A DNA stretch of 26,860 nt from assembly GCA_030066475.1 (NCBI GenBank), contig JASJBO010000058.1, positions 1-26,860 of the forward strand. Direction: 5' to 3'. The stretch's first letter is position 1; each line of letters starts with the position of its first letter. Shown one piece after another: positions 8,041-19,603 of the stretch. Both the position numbers and the translations under genes were made by a program. The notes below the pieces were generated by a model. That model was not told the DNA's origin, did not search any database, and saw nothing but the letters and a program-made list of their open reading frames with translations. Origin of the DNA: Myxococcota bacterium (GTDB taxonomy: Bacteria > Myxococcota_A > UBA9160 > PR03).

Positions 8041-9576
8041 ATGCGACTCGCGACCCGCCTCGCCGGGCTCGAACTCTCCGACTGGGAAGGCCACCCGGTT
8101 CGGCTCGGCTCGCTCTGGGCCGAGCGGCCCGTGGTGCTGGTCTTCATCCGCCACTTCGGCTGACTGTTCTGCCGCGAGCAAGTCGCGCAGTTGCGCGGCC
8201 GGGTGGACGAGATTCGCGAGCGCGGCGCCGAGCTGGTGATCGTCGGCAACGGAGCCGCGAACTTCGCCGCCGCCTTCCGCGAGGACTACGAGCTCGACGG
8301 ACCGCTGCTGGTCGACCCGGAGCTGCGGGCCTATCGCGCCGCGGGCCTGCGGCGGGGACGCGTCGAGCTGCTGTCGCCGCGGCTTCCCTGGAATGCCTTG
8401 CGCGCGCTGCGCGGAGGCTTCCGCCAGACCGACGTGCAGGGCGACGCCTGGCAGCTCGGAGGCGTCTTCGTGCTGCGCGCCGGCGGAGAGCTCGCCTACC
8501 AGTACCGGAGCGCAGTGGCCGGCGACCATCCGCCCGTCGACGACGTGCTGGCCGCGCTCGCGCCCGAGGCCCCGGCCGTCGACGAGACGGTTCGCACCAG
8601 CGCCTTCGAGGCCGCCGTCGGCCGCGGGCTCTCGAAGCTCGTCGACCCCGGCGTGGTGCTCTCCTTCGACCGCACCGGGTTCCGCATCCACTCGCTGACC
8701 TTCGCGCCCGACGACCTCGACGTGGACCTGTCGGACAAGCGCTGCCTCGTGACGGGAGCGAACTCCGGCATCGGCTTCGAGAGCGCCCTGGCGCTGGCCG
8801 ACCTGGGCGCCGAGGTGGTGCTGCTGTGCCGGAGCCTCGAGCGGGGCGAAGCGGCGGCGGAGCGCATTCGCGAGCAGACCGGCAACCGCCGGGTCACGGT
8901 GGAGGCGCTCGACGTCTCGGACCTGAGCGCGGTCCGCGAGGTGGCGGACCGCCTCGTCGAGCGTCCCGTCGACGTGTTGATCCACAACGCCGGCTGCCTT
9001 CCCGACGCGCGCCAGGAGAGCCCCGACGGGCTCGAGCTGACGCTGGCCACGCACGTGGCGGGGCCGTTCCTGCTGACCCGGCGCCTCCAGCCCGCGCTCG
9101 AGGCGGCGGGAAGCGCGCGCGTCGTCTGGGTCTCGTCCGGCGGGATGTATACGCGCGGGCTCAGGCTCGACGACCCGAACTGGCTGGCGCGCGACTACGA
9201 CGGCGTCATCGCCTACGCCGAGACCAAGCGCATGCAGGTGGTGCTGGCCGAGCTGTGGTCGGGTCGACTCGCCGGCACCGGCATCCGCGTCAACGCCATG
9301 CACCCCGGCTGGGCCGACACGCCCGCGGTGCGCAGCTCGATCCCGACCTTCTACCGCGTCACCCGCCAGATCCTGCGCACGCCGGCCGAGGGCGCCGACA
9401 CCGTGGTGTGGCTGGCCGCCAGCCCGAGCGCCCGCGACACCGGCCGCTTCTACTTCGACCGCAAGCCGCGCAGCACCCACTGGCTGCCCTGGACCCGCGA
9501 GTCCGAGGCCGACCGCCGCGAGCTCTGGGCCCTCTGCGAGAAGTGGACGGCGGAGGCGGAGAAGCCCGAGGGCTAG
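8041..9576 (+). CDS. Selenoprotein: SelU/AhpC-TSA_2 thioredoxin-fold domain fused to DHRS12-like SDR
   Basis: Reading from ATG 8041 gives 40 residues ending VVLVFIRHFG, then in-frame TGA at 8161-8163 and LFCREQVAQLR in the same frame, on to TAG 9576. The flanks match the active site of AhpC-TSA_2 / SelU-type peroxiredoxin-like proteins (RHFG-C-x-F-C-RE). The TGA replaces the first Cys of CxxC and is best read as Sec41, giving a 511-aa UxxC protein. Residues 1 to about 175 are the thioredoxin-fold domain. A linker, FAPDDLDVDLSDK, leads into an SDR domain with TGANSGIG (238-245), NAG, SSGGMYTRG and Tyr392-x-x-x-Lys396. HPGWADTP and GRFYFDRKPRSTH resemble animal DHRS12. A TAA 10 bp upstream in frame fixes the start. 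There is no strong Shine-Dalgarno. The alternative is a point nonsense mutation, but its exact place at a redox Cys argues against that. Confidence 0.85.
8161..8200 (+). promoter_or_regulatory. Sec-coding UGA with bacterial SECIS-like hairpin
   Basis: Directly after the UGA the mRNA can fold as GCCGCG (8171-8176) with CGCGGC (8194-8199), a 5' AG bulge, CAA (8179-8181) with UUG (8191-8193), and a 9-nt apical loop beginning GU (8182-8190). The loop starts 18 nt after the UGA. Bacterial SECIS elements sit at about this distance, inside the coding region, and have a G (often GU) at the start of the loop. A competing fold pairs CGCGA (8173-8177) with UCGCG (8183-8187). The fold was made by eye; its energy was not computed. 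Confidence 0.6.
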
Positions 9577-9580
9577 GAGT

Positions 9581-9652
9581 CTGCGCGGCAGAAGCCCCCG
9601 CAAGCGCCCGAAGGGCGTGCGCAGTGAGGCGAAGCCGAACGAAGTCCACCGG
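9581..9652 (+). repeat. Structured intergenic repeat, solo copy A
   Basis: This copy fills the convergent gap between the selenoprotein and SDR genes. From one end it has CTGCGCGGCAGAAGCCC. Next come the hairpin GCGCCC-GAA-GGGCGU (9604-9618), GCGCAGTGA, the mini-hairpin GGC-GAA-GCC (9628-9636) and GAACGAAGTCCACC. Its end-to-end match to the inverted copy at 20757-20832 defines a unit of about 70 bp. Placed between convergent genes, the hairpins could act in transcript termination or mRNA 3'-end protection, though no U-tract is present. Confidence 0.8.
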
Positions 9653-10420
9653 CTAGAGCAGCCGGCCCCCGTCGAGCACCAGCGTCTGGCCCGTCACGAA
9701 CGACGACGCCGGGCTGCACAGGTACACGACGGCCCCCGCCATCTCGTCGGGCGTGCCGATGCGCCCGAGCGCCGCGTCGACCGTCTGCGACTTCGCGATC
9801 TTCGGGTCGTCCCACAGGGCGCGGGCGAACTCGGTCTTGATCAGGCCGGGCGCGATGCAGTTGACGCGGATGCCCTCGCGCCCCCAGGTCTTCGCCTGTA
9901 CCTGGGTGAGCATGATCATCGCGGCCTTCGACACCGAGTAGCCGCCGATCACGTCCGAGGCGCGGTAGCCGCCGACCGAGCTCACGTTCACGATCGCGCC
10001 GCCGTCGCCCTGCGCGAGCATCACCTCGCGGGCCCGGTTCGAGAGCAGGTGGGCGGCCTTGACGTTGGTGTTCCAGATCACGTCGAAGGCGCCCTCGTCG
10101 AGCTCGTGGATCGGTCCGAAGTGCGGCGTGGTGCCGGCGTTGTTGACCAGGAAGTCGACGCGGCCCAGCTCCTGGCGCGTGCGGTCCACCAGGGCGTCGA
10201 GCTGCTCGCTGCGGCGCACGTTGGTGGGCACGGCCAGCGCGCGGCGTCCGGTGTCCTCGACGGCGGCCACCGCCTCCTCGAGGTCCTCGGCCTTGCGCGC
10301 GGCGAGCGCCACGTCGGCGCCGTGCTCGGCCAGCCCGAGCGCGATGGCGCGGCCGATGCCGCGGCTCCCGCCGGTGACGATGGCGACCTTGCCCGCGAGT
10401 GAGAAGTCGGCGACGGCCAC
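9653..10420 (-). CDS. Classical SDR-family oxidoreductase
   Basis: The 255-aa Rossmann-fold NAD(P)-dependent dehydrogenase is of classical SDR size. It shows the cofactor motif TGGSRGIG (16-23), the structural NNAG (93-96), a catalytic Ser in NVSSVGG (about 145-151), Tyr161-x-x-x-Lys165 (YSVSK) and the C-terminal [12 protein letters not shown]. The residue after the second strand (AARK) suggests NADP(H) preference. Start GTG 10420 is supported by AGGAGG eight bases upstream. Closest functional types are 3-oxoacyl-ACP reductase or polyol/steroid dehydrogenases; the substrate is not assignable. It lies 65 bp downstream of the HMA_2 gene on the same strand and may be the last gene of that unit. 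Confidence 0.9.
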   Translation of the reverse strand: MAVADFSLAGKVAIVTGGSRGIGRAIALGLAEHGADVALAARKAEDLEEAVAAVEDTGRRALAVPTNVRRSEQLDALVDRTRQELGRVDFLVNNAGTTPHFGPIHELDEGAFDVIWNTNVKAAHLLSNRAREVMLAQGDGGAIVNVSSVGGYRASDVIGGYSVSKAAMIMLTQVQAKTWGREGIRVNCIAPGLIKTEFARALWDDPKIAKSQTVDAALGRIGTPDEMAGAVVYLCSPASSFVTGQTLVLDGGRLL

Positions 10421-10485
10421 GGGGGGCTCCCTCCTGGTTCGGGTGAGCCCCAGTGTGTAGTCGAAGCGCGGCGCAGGCGCCGCGC

Positions 10486-11067
10486 TCAGTCGGAGTCGGC
10501 GCCGTCGCCCGCCTCCGGCTCGCCGTCCTCCTCGCCCTCCCCACCGAACAGCGTGAAGGTCCGGAATGCCCACCAGGCCAGGTTGAACCACGGCGGGGCC
10601 GGGAAGCTGCGCAGCGTCGCGATCTCGGCGGCACCCGCGGTCAGGAAGCCCAGCCCGGCGACCGAGCCCAGGTCGAGCCGGCCCTCGGTGGCGCGCAGCA
10701 CGTCGCGGTTGAGCTCGCGCATCCCGTGCGCCACCGACCGGGTCACGGTTCCCACGCCCGCCTCGCGAGCGCGCGCGTACTCCGCGTCGGCCTGCGGGTT
10801 GCGCTCGCGACCGCGCACGACCGCGGCGATCCGGGTGTGGCGGCGCACGGCGTCGAGCACGCGGTCGGCGTCGAGCCGCTCCGGGTCGTAGGTGCACAGC
10901 ACGCTGCCCGTCCAGGGGCGGACCTCGACCCGCACGCTGGGATCGAGGCCGGCGACGACTTCGGCGATGGCCTCGGCCCGGTCGGCGTCGTCGCGGAGCC
11001 AGGGCAGGCGCAGCCGGACGCGGCCCGGGCACTGGTGGACGAGCTGGATGATGCGGGGGCGCGCCAT
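10486..11067 (-). CDS. HMA_2-domain protein, P-type ATPase partner
   Basis: This 193-aa protein begins with a ferredoxin-like HMA_2 domain: about residues 5-70, [15 protein letters not shown], then [16 protein letters not shown]. It lacks the CxxC metal site of classical HMA domains. The middle is charged. Two weakly hydrophobic segments follow (about 130-150 and 155-172) and the tail is strongly acidic ([19 protein letters not shown]). The same domain type occurs at the N terminus of the P-type ATPase encoded upstream. The gene starts 2 bp after the DUF5132 stop codon, so co-translation is likely. Role inferred: regulatory or assembly subunit of the transporter. No function is established from sequence alone. 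Confidence 0.75.
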   Translation of the reverse strand: MARPRIIQLVHQCPGRVRLRLPWLRDDADRAEAIAEVVAGLDPSVRVEVRPWTGSVLCTYDPERLDADRVLDAVRRHTRIAAVVRGRERNPQADAEYARAREAGVGTVTRSVAHGMRELNRDVLRATEGRLDLGSVAGLGFLTAGAAEIATLRSFPAPPWFNLAWWAFRTFTLFGGEGEEDGEPEAGDGADSD

Positions 11068-11069
11068 GA

Positions 11070-11303
11070 CTAGGCCGACTCCCGCTGCGGCTCGGGCTGC
11101 GCGCCGCGCGCGCGCGCCTTCGCCTCGGCAAGGACGTCCTCGAAGTCCTCCTGCACGATCGCGATGCGCGCGGCGATGCCGTCGATGATCTGGTAGCCGG
11201 CCGTGGCGGCCTCCACCAGCGCGGGCCGCAGGTGACGGCCGACGACCACGGTCGCCGCCCCGACGCCACAGCCCAGCAGGAACGAGCCCAGATCGAACCT
11301 CAT
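11070..11303 (-). CDS. DUF5132-like small membrane protein
   Basis: The 77-aa protein has one N-terminal membrane segment ([17 protein letters not shown]), then [18 protein letters not shown] and an amphipathic acidic helix ending [16 protein letters not shown]. This pattern, one TM plus an 'E-D-x-x-A-E-A' helix, resembles DUF5132 proteins, which are found next to cation ATPases. The start ATG overlaps the ATPase stop as ATGA (11300-11303), so translation should be coupled. It is probably a small accessory subunit of the pump. Family assignment is by remembered pattern, not by a search. Confidence 0.75.
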   Translation of the reverse strand: MRFDLGSFLLGCGVGAATVVVGRHLRPALVEAATAGYQIIDGIAARIAIVQEDFEDVLAEAKARARGAQPEPQRESA

Positions 11304-14215
11304 GACGAGACCTCCTCTTGATCGAAATCGTCTTCGCGACGGCCGCTGCGCACGATCCGGACGTCGCGGCCGCCAGTCGGCACCACCACCGGCAGCGCCG
11401 CCCCGGCGAAGAACGCGCCCAGCTCGAGCGGCGAGGGCACGGGCGGCAGGGCCAGCAGGGCGCGCACCGGCGGCATCAGCATGGCGCCCACGTGCAGCGC
11501 GGCCGTGCCCCCGAGCAGGCCGATGAACGGCGGGTCGGGCGCGGTGTCGGTGGAGCGGCAGGCGAGCGCATAGCCGAGCTCGGCGCCCGCGAACGCGCTG
11601 AAGGCGACGGCCGGGCCGCCGAGGCGGAGCGCCAGGGCACCGGCGCCGGTCATCAGCAGCCCATCGCGGACCATCTGCCGCAGGGCTTCGGGCCCGACCA
11701 GGGGCGTCTCGGGCGGTGCCGGCGGGCGCGTGATCTCGTCGCCGCGGCCGGGCTCGAGCGCGAGGGCGATCGCCGGCAGGGCGTCGGAGATCAGGTTGAG
11801 CCACAGCAGGCGCATTGGCGTGAACGGCGCTTGCCGGCTCACCAGCGTCGAGCCGAGCGTGAGGGCCACCTCGGCGAAGTTGGTGGCGAGCAGGTAGCGA
11901 ATCGCGCGGCGCAGGTTGTCCTGCACGATGCGTCCCTCGCCGACGGCCGCCAGCACGGCGCCCAGCTCCTCGCTCGCCAGCACGATGTCGGCGGCCTGGC
12001 GCGACACGTCGCTGGCGTGGTCCCCGATCGCGATGCCGACGTCAGCGGCCTTGAGCGCGGGGGCGTCGTTGATCCCGTCGCCCGCCATCGCCACCACCTC
12101 GCCCATCTCGCGCAGCGCCTTGACCACTGCCGCCTTCTGGGCCGGGTCGACCCGGGTGATCGCGGCGATCGAGCGCAGCCGGGCACGGGCAGCCGGGGGA
12201 TCCTCGGCCAGCAGGCGCGCGATCTCGGCCCCGTCGATCGCGTCGCCCTCGAGTCCCACCAGTCGAGCCGTCGCCGCTCCGGTGCGCTGCTGGTCGCCGG
12301 TGAGGATCAGGGTCCGGATGCCCGCGCGGGCCGCCGCCTGGACGACGTCGGCCGCGTCGGAACGCAGCGGGTCGCGCAGGCCGAGCAGCCCGATCAGCGT
12401 GAACCCGCTCCGCAAGGCGTCGGTCGTCTCGTCCTCGACCCGACGCCACGCCAGCGCCAGCACGCGCAGGCCGTCCGCCGCGAGCGCGTGGTTGCGCTCG
12501 ATCAGCGCGCGGCGCCCCGCCTCGTCGAGCGGCCCGGCGAGGTCGCCCGCACACAGCTCGACGACCTGCTCCGGGGCGCCCTTGACGAAGGCCACGAGAC
12601 CGTCGCCGGGCGCCTCGTGCAGGCTCAGCACGTAGTGGACGTTGCCGCCGCGCTCGCGCAGCAGGCGGCGCGGGAACGCGCGCCGCAGCTCGCCGCGCTC
12701 GAGGCCGGCCTCGTAGGCGCACGACACGATGGCGCGCTCGGTCGCGCTGCCCGCGATCGAGCGCGCCTCGGGCCCGTGATGAACGTCCACGTCGGTGTTC
12801 AGCACGGCGGCGGCCAGCGCCAGCGTGACCGGGTCGTCGAGGACCTTCTCGGGATCGGCCCGCAGCTCGGTCGCAGCGATCGCGCGGCCGCCGAGATCGA
12901 GCACCTCGAGCCGCATGTCGTTCTGGGTCAGCGTTCCGGTCTTGTCCGCGCAGACGACCGTCACGCCCCCCAGCGTCTCGGCGGAGACCAGGCGGCGCAC
13001 GATCATGCCGCGCTCGCGCATGCGCTGCATCGACTGCACCAGGCCCGTCGTGGCCACCAGCGGCAGGCCTTCGGGCACGGCGGCGACCCCGAGCGCCACG
13101 GCACTGCGGATCGCCTGCACCGGGGTCTGGCCGCGCAGCACCGCCGCGCCCGCCGCGCCGACGCCCGAGAGCGCGCCCATCACGCTGAGCTTGCGGCCCA
13201 GCTCGTCGAGGCGTCGCTCGAACGGGGTCGGACCGGACCGCTCGCGTTCGACGAGACGCCGGACGCGCGCCGCCGCCGTGCGCTCGCCGGTGCCGGTGAC
13301 CACGGCGCGGCCGCGCCCCGACACGACCCGCGCCCCCGCGAACACCATCGAGTCGTGCTCGGCGAGCGGTGCATCCGCCTCGACCGGATGGCTCTGCTTC
13401 GCACGCGGCTCGCTCTCGCCCGTCAGGAACGCCTCGTCGCAGGCCAGCCGGTGCGTGTCGAGCACGCGGGCATCGGCCGCCACCGTGTCGCCGGCGCGGC
13501 ACACCAGCACGTCGCCGGGAACGAGATCGGCAGCCGGCACCCGGAAGATGTGTCCGCCGCGCAGCACGCGGGCCGTGCCCGCCTCGAGCCGACGCCAGGA
13601 GGCGAGGAGATCCTCGTTCTTGCGCTCGAGCCGGTAGCCGATCAGGGCGTCGATGCTGACCGTGCCGAGGATCGCGCCCGCGTCGAGCAGCTCGCGCACG
13701 AGCGCCGCGAATGCGGAGGAGCCGAGCAGCAGCGCGGTGGGGAAGTTGCTCACCTGGTCGAGCAGCACCTCGAAGCGGGAGCGGGGCGCACCGTCCTCCA
13801 CGTAGTTGGGGCCAAAGCGCTTGAGACGGCGCGCGGCCTCCCCGCGCGACAAGCCGGCGCGACTCGCCTCGAGCCGCTCCCACACCGCGTCCAGCTCCCA
13901 CGCGTGCCACGGGCCCGTGAGGCGCTCCGCATCGCGCCGCTGCGCCGCGCGGCGCGGACGGCGCCGCCCGGCGTCCTCGAGGCGTTCGAGGAGCGCCGCG
14001 CCGGGCCGGTAGCGCAGCAGCACGCGGCCGCTGCGGGGGTCGGCACGCACCTCTTCGACGCCGTCGCCGTCGCGCGCCAGCGAGGCCTCGAGTCGGCGCG
14101 CCCGGTCCGGCCGCCCGATCAGCCCCCGCACCTCGAGACGCAGGCGCCGCGCCGCGCGGTGATGGCGCACCACGCGTCCGGACCCGAGATCGTCTCCGAG
14201 CGGGAGTACCAGCAC
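11300..14215 (-). CDS. P-type cation-transporting ATPase with N-terminal HMA_2 domain
   Basis: The 971-aa pump begins with an HMA_2-like domain without a metal-binding CxxC. A cation-ATPase N domain follows (AWELDAVWERLEA, then FGPNY). The catalytic core shows TGES (265-268, dephosphorylation), PEGLP in M4 (381-385), DKTGTLT (phosphorylated Asp424), a KGAPE nucleotide-binding motif, LTGD and GDGINDAP (712-719). PEGLP, not CPC, puts it nearer to the Ca2+/Mg2+/Na+ type II pumps than to heavy-metal P1B pumps; the ion is unknown. The start is uncertain. GTG 14215 has GGGGAGG just upstream, while the frame stays open to a GTG at 14296 without a Shine-Dalgarno. It is the first gene of an ATPase/DUF5132/HMA_2 operon. 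Confidence 0.88.
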   Translation of the reverse strand: MLVLPLGDDLGSGRVVRHHRAARRLRLEVRGLIGRPDRARRLEASLARDGDGVEEVRADPRSGRVLLRYRPGAALLERLEDAGRRRPRRAAQRRDAERLTGPWHAWELDAVWERLEASRAGLSRGEAARRLKRFGPNYVEDGAPRSRFEVLLDQVSNFPTALLLGSSAFAALVRELLDAGAILGTVSIDALIGYRLERKNEDLLASWRRLEAGTARVLRGGHIFRVPAADLVPGDVLVCRAGDTVAADARVLDTHRLACDEAFLTGESEPRAKQSHPVEADAPLAEHDSMVFAGARVVSGRGRAVVTGTGERTAAARVRRLVERERSGPTPFERRLDELGRKLSVMGALSGVGAAGAAVLRGQTPVQAIRSAVALGVAAVPEGLPLVATTGLVQSMQRMRERGMIVRRLVSAETLGGVTVVCADKTGTLTQNDMRLEVLDLGGRAIAATELRADPEKVLDDPVTLALAAAVLNTDVDVHHGPEARSIAGSATERAIVSCAYEAGLERGELRRAFPRRLLRERGGNVHYVLSLHEAPGDGLVAFVKGAPEQVVELCAGDLAGPLDEAGRRALIERNHALAADGLRVLALAWRRVEDETTDALRSGFTLIGLLGLRDPLRSDAADVVQAAARAGIRTLILTGDQQRTGAATARLVGLEGDAIDGAEIARLLAEDPPAARARLRSIAAITRVDPAQKAAVVKALREMGEVVAMAGDGINDAPALKAADVGIAIGDHASDVSRQAADIVLASEELGAVLAAVGEGRIVQDNLRRAIRYLLATNFAEVALTLGSTLVSRQAPFTPMRLLWLNLISDALPAIALALEPGRGDEITRPPAPPETPLVGPEALRQMVRDGLLMTGAGALALRLGGPAVAFSAFAGAELGYALACRSTDTAPDPPFIGLLGGTAALHVGAMLMPPVRALLALPPVPSPLELGAFFAGAALPVVVPTGGRDVRIVRSGRREDDFDQEEVSS

Positions 14216-14345
14216 CCACGCCTCCCCTGGCTCGCCGCCTCTGCTCCATACGATTCGCAAGCCGCGTGCCGCGAGGCAGCTCGCGCCGTGGCGCACAGGC
14301 GCGCACCGGTGTCGCAGCGCGCCTCAGCTGCGACAGTCGGCCTCA

Positions 14346-14367
14346 CCAGCGAGGCTCCAGCGAGCCT
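14346..14367. promoter_or_regulatory. Repeated site in the ATPase/hydrolase divergent gap
   Basis: CCAGCGAG occurs at 14346-14353 and 14357-14364, 11 bp apart (one helical turn). The second copy overlaps an inverted repeat AGGCTC-CAGC-GAGCCT (14352-14367). It lies 20 bp before the hydrolase ATG and faces the ATPase operon. It could be a regulator site; there is no independent support. Confidence 0.3.
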
Positions 14368-14386
14368 TGGTTATCCTGCCGTCGAA

Positions 14387-15469
14387 ATGCCGCATCTCGA
14401 CGACGTGACCGGCGCGCTGGCGCGCGTCCCGGCGCTGTTCCGCGGGCGCGTGCGCAACACGCTGGACCGGCTCGAGGCCTACGAGGGCGTCGGCATCGAG
14501 GCGATGTTTCCGGCCCCCGCCGCGGTTCCGGACGTCCGGCGTCGCCTGCGCTGGCAGCTCCCCGGTCTCGTGAGCGAGGACCTGCGCTTCCGCTCGCTGC
14601 ACGATCCGCTCGAGCCCGCGTTCCGGCGCCACTACCGCGCCCGGCGCCGGCGCATCCACACCGTCTACGCGCGCCGCATCCGTCCGGCGGGCGCGCGGGG
14701 CCGGCCCCGGCTGCTCTACCTCCACGGCTACATGCAGCCCGAGACGCTGCTCGAGGAGTTCGGTCTGCTGGTGACGATGGCGCGCGCGCTCGACATGGAG
14801 GTGGTGCAGCTCCAGCCGCCGTACCACGGCCGCCGCAAGCCGCGCAGCTCGCGCTTCGACGGCGAGCTCTACTGGACGGCCGATCTCGTGCGCAGCGTCG
14901 AGTCGCTGCGCCAGACGCTGCTCGATGCCCGCGCGCTCCTGGCCTGGATGCGAGAGGAGTCGCCCACCCCCGTCGGCGTGGCCGGGCTCTCGCTGGGCGG
15001 CGCGCTCACCGCCTCGCTCACCTGTCTGGAGCCGCACTTTGCCTTCTCGGCGCCCTTCATCGCCCACATGGACCTGGGCGCGCTGGTCGCGGACGCGCCG
15101 GTGCTCGCCACCATGCGCGGCGACCTCGCCCGCTTCGGCTGGACGCCGGCGGACTTCGCCGCCTTCACCGACCGGATGGGCTGGACCTCGCTGGCGCCCG
15201 TGCTCCCCGCCTCGCGCATCCACCTGTTCGCGAGCGACGACGATCGGTTCTTCCGCCCCGAGCTGGTCGCGCAGATGTGGAAGCGCTGGGGGGAGCCGGA
15301 CATCGCCTGGTACCCCGGCAGCCACATGACCTTCCTGGCGCACCTGCCCGATGCGATCGCGCGCCTGCGCCGCTTCGTCGATGCCATTCCCTTCGAGCAG
15401 GCCCATCGGTCGGCTCGGCGACACCGCGCGGTCACAGGACTGAGCCGGGCTGTCGCACCCGACGCCTGA
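14387..15469 (+). CDS. Alpha/beta hydrolase (ABHD18-like)
   Basis: The 360-aa alpha/beta-hydrolase has the strand and oxyanion segment LLYLHGYMQPE (109-119), then LQPPYHGRRKPR, nucleophile elbow GLSLGG (Ser202), an acid in FASDDDRFF (about 284-286) and His313 in GSHMTFLAH. PPYHGRRKP and the layout resemble the ABHD18/DUF2048 family (PF09752), whose substrates are poorly known. There is no signal peptide, so it is predicted to be cytoplasmic. ATG 14387 is chosen because the conserved-looking sequence starts there; the frame stays open far upstream as an antisense shadow of the ATPase. It is divergent from the ATPase operon and ends 77 bp before the metalloprotease. Confidence 0.82.
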   Translation: MPHLDDVTGALARVPALFRGRVRNTLDRLEAYEGVGIEAMFPAPAAVPDVRRRLRWQLPGLVSEDLRFRSLHDPLEPAFRRHYRARRRRIHTVYARRIRPAGARGRPRLLYLHGYMQPETLLEEFGLLVTMARALDMEVVQLQPPYHGRRKPRSSRFDGELYWTADLVRSVESLRQTLLDARALLAWMREESPTPVGVAGLSLGGALTASLTCLEPHFAFSAPFIAHMDLGALVADAPVLATMRGDLARFGWTPADFAAFTDRMGWTSLAPVLPASRIHLFASDDDRFFRPELVAQMWKRWGEPDIAWYPGSHMTFLAHLPDAIARLRRFVDAIPFEQAHRSARRHRAVTGLSRAVAPDA

Positions 15470-15504
15470 GCGGCGTCCCGAGCGTTCCGGGCCGGGCACG
15501 GAAG

Positions 15505-15543
15505 TTGCTCCTCCTCGATCCACTGGCGGCGCAGGAGGAGCGG
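15505..15543 (+). promoter_or_regulatory. Hairpin that can sequester the metalloprotease ribosome-binding site
   Basis: CTCCTCCT (15508-15515) is perfectly complementary to AGGAGGAG (15533-15540), the Shine-Dalgarno of the next gene. One further G-C and two G-U pairs extend the stem to 15505-15543. The loop is 17 nt. The ATG at 15547 lies just outside the stem. In mRNA this would mask the ribosome-binding site until melted or bound. Confidence 0.55.
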
Positions 15544-15546
15544 AGC

Positions 15547-18858
<3,312 letters not shown>

Positions 18859-19060
18859 GCGAGCCCGTGCCGGCGCTCGGCGTCATGGCCGGTCGGTCCG
18901 GCGCTCGCGGGGTTGCTGATCGGTGCCTGTGAGGTCTACTTGTTCGGGGCGGCGCTGCGGGCCGGCATTGCGGCGCACCGCTGGGTGTTCCTCCTACTGC
19001 GCGCGGGCGTTTTTGGGCCCGGAGCTGGGCAGGCGGGCGGAAGCAAGGGAGCGTGACGGG

Positions 19061-19603
19061 ATGCGAGGCTTGCGATTCGCGCTGGGAGCCGCCGCGCTCC
19101 TGGTCACCGGTCTGCTGATCGCAGGGGCCGGCGCCCCGCAGCAGCCGGCCCGGGCGGCTGGAAGACTCCTCTACCACACGTACTGCGCGAGCTGCCACGG
19201 TGCCGAGGCCGACGGCCAGGGACCGGTGGCCGCCGCGCTGCGCACCCCGCCGCCGAACCTCACGCTGCTCGCCGAGCGCTGGGGGCGTCCGCTGCCCCGC
19301 GACGCGATCGCCGCCTTCATCGACGGACGGCGCGAGATCGCCGCGCACGGCTCGCGCGACATGCCGGTGTGGGGCGAGCGGTTTGCCGAGGAAGAGCCCA
19401 CGGACGCCCGGGAGCCTCGCCCCGACGCGCGGCCGGGGATCGGGGCGCTGCTCGACTACCTGGAGTCGATCCAACGCCTGCGCGACGCCCGCGAGAGCGG
19501 TCGGGCGCCCGCCGCCCAAGCGTCGCTCCGGCGCCCTTTCGCCGGGCCGCCGGAGCCGCCATGCTCGGATCCCAGGCGAGGCAAAGGAGCCAGAAACCGA
19601 TGA
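19061..19603 (+). CDS. Monohaem c-type cytochrome, periplasmic
   Basis: The 180-aa protein begins with a signal peptide or anchor (RFALGAAALLVTGLLIAGAGA). A single haem-c site, CASCH (Cys42, Cys45, His46), follows in the context YHTYCASCHGAEADGQGP, with a probable distal Met101 in SRDMPVWGERF. This is the class I cytochrome c layout (Cytochrome_CBB3 type). ATG 19061 is preferred because it begins the signal peptide; a weak AAGGGAG lies upstream. The Pro/Arg-rich C-terminal 45 residues are low in complexity. Its stop overlaps the next start as ATGA (19600-19603), so it is translationally coupled to a nitronate monooxygenase-like flavoprotein. It probably carries electrons in the periplasm. Confidence 0.88.
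   Translation: MRGLRFALGAAALLVTGLLIAGAGAPQQPARAAGRLLYHTYCASCHGAEADGQGPVAAALRTPPPNLTLLAERWGRPLPRDAIAAFIDGRREIAAHGSRDMPVWGERFAEEEPTDAREPRPDARPGIGALLDYLESIQRLRDARESGRAPAAQASLRRPFAGPPEPPCSDPRRGKGARNR

Noticed and set aside
8041..8200. Pseudogene through a nonsense mutation
   Set aside because: Possible in principle, but the rest of the 511-codon frame is intact, the TGA is at the precise Sec/Cys position next to a retained FCRE, and a SECIS-like hairpin follows.
8191..9576. SDR gene starting at or after 8191 as an independent gene, with the first 40 codons as a separate short ORF
   Set aside because: The upstream peptide and the downstream part are two halves of one thioredoxin-fold domain. The split falls exactly at a redox Cys position, and no ribosome-binding site fits a start near 8191.
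11318..15469. Giant open frame antisense to the ATPase reaching into the hydrolase
   Set aside because: The part before 14387 is the GC-driven shadow of the P-type ATPase; only the section from ATG 14387 has family motifs.
18859..19060. Possible gene remnant or C-terminal sorting signal after the metalloprotease (hydrophobic LLIGACEVYLFGAALRAG in one frame, EPVPALGVMAG in another)
   Set aside because: The two stretches are in different frames, neither has a start or a family match, and the protease already ends in a plausible GPPGPSG tail. The weak CGGGC/GCCCG hairpin with T5 in its loop (19001-19018) is not a proper terminator.
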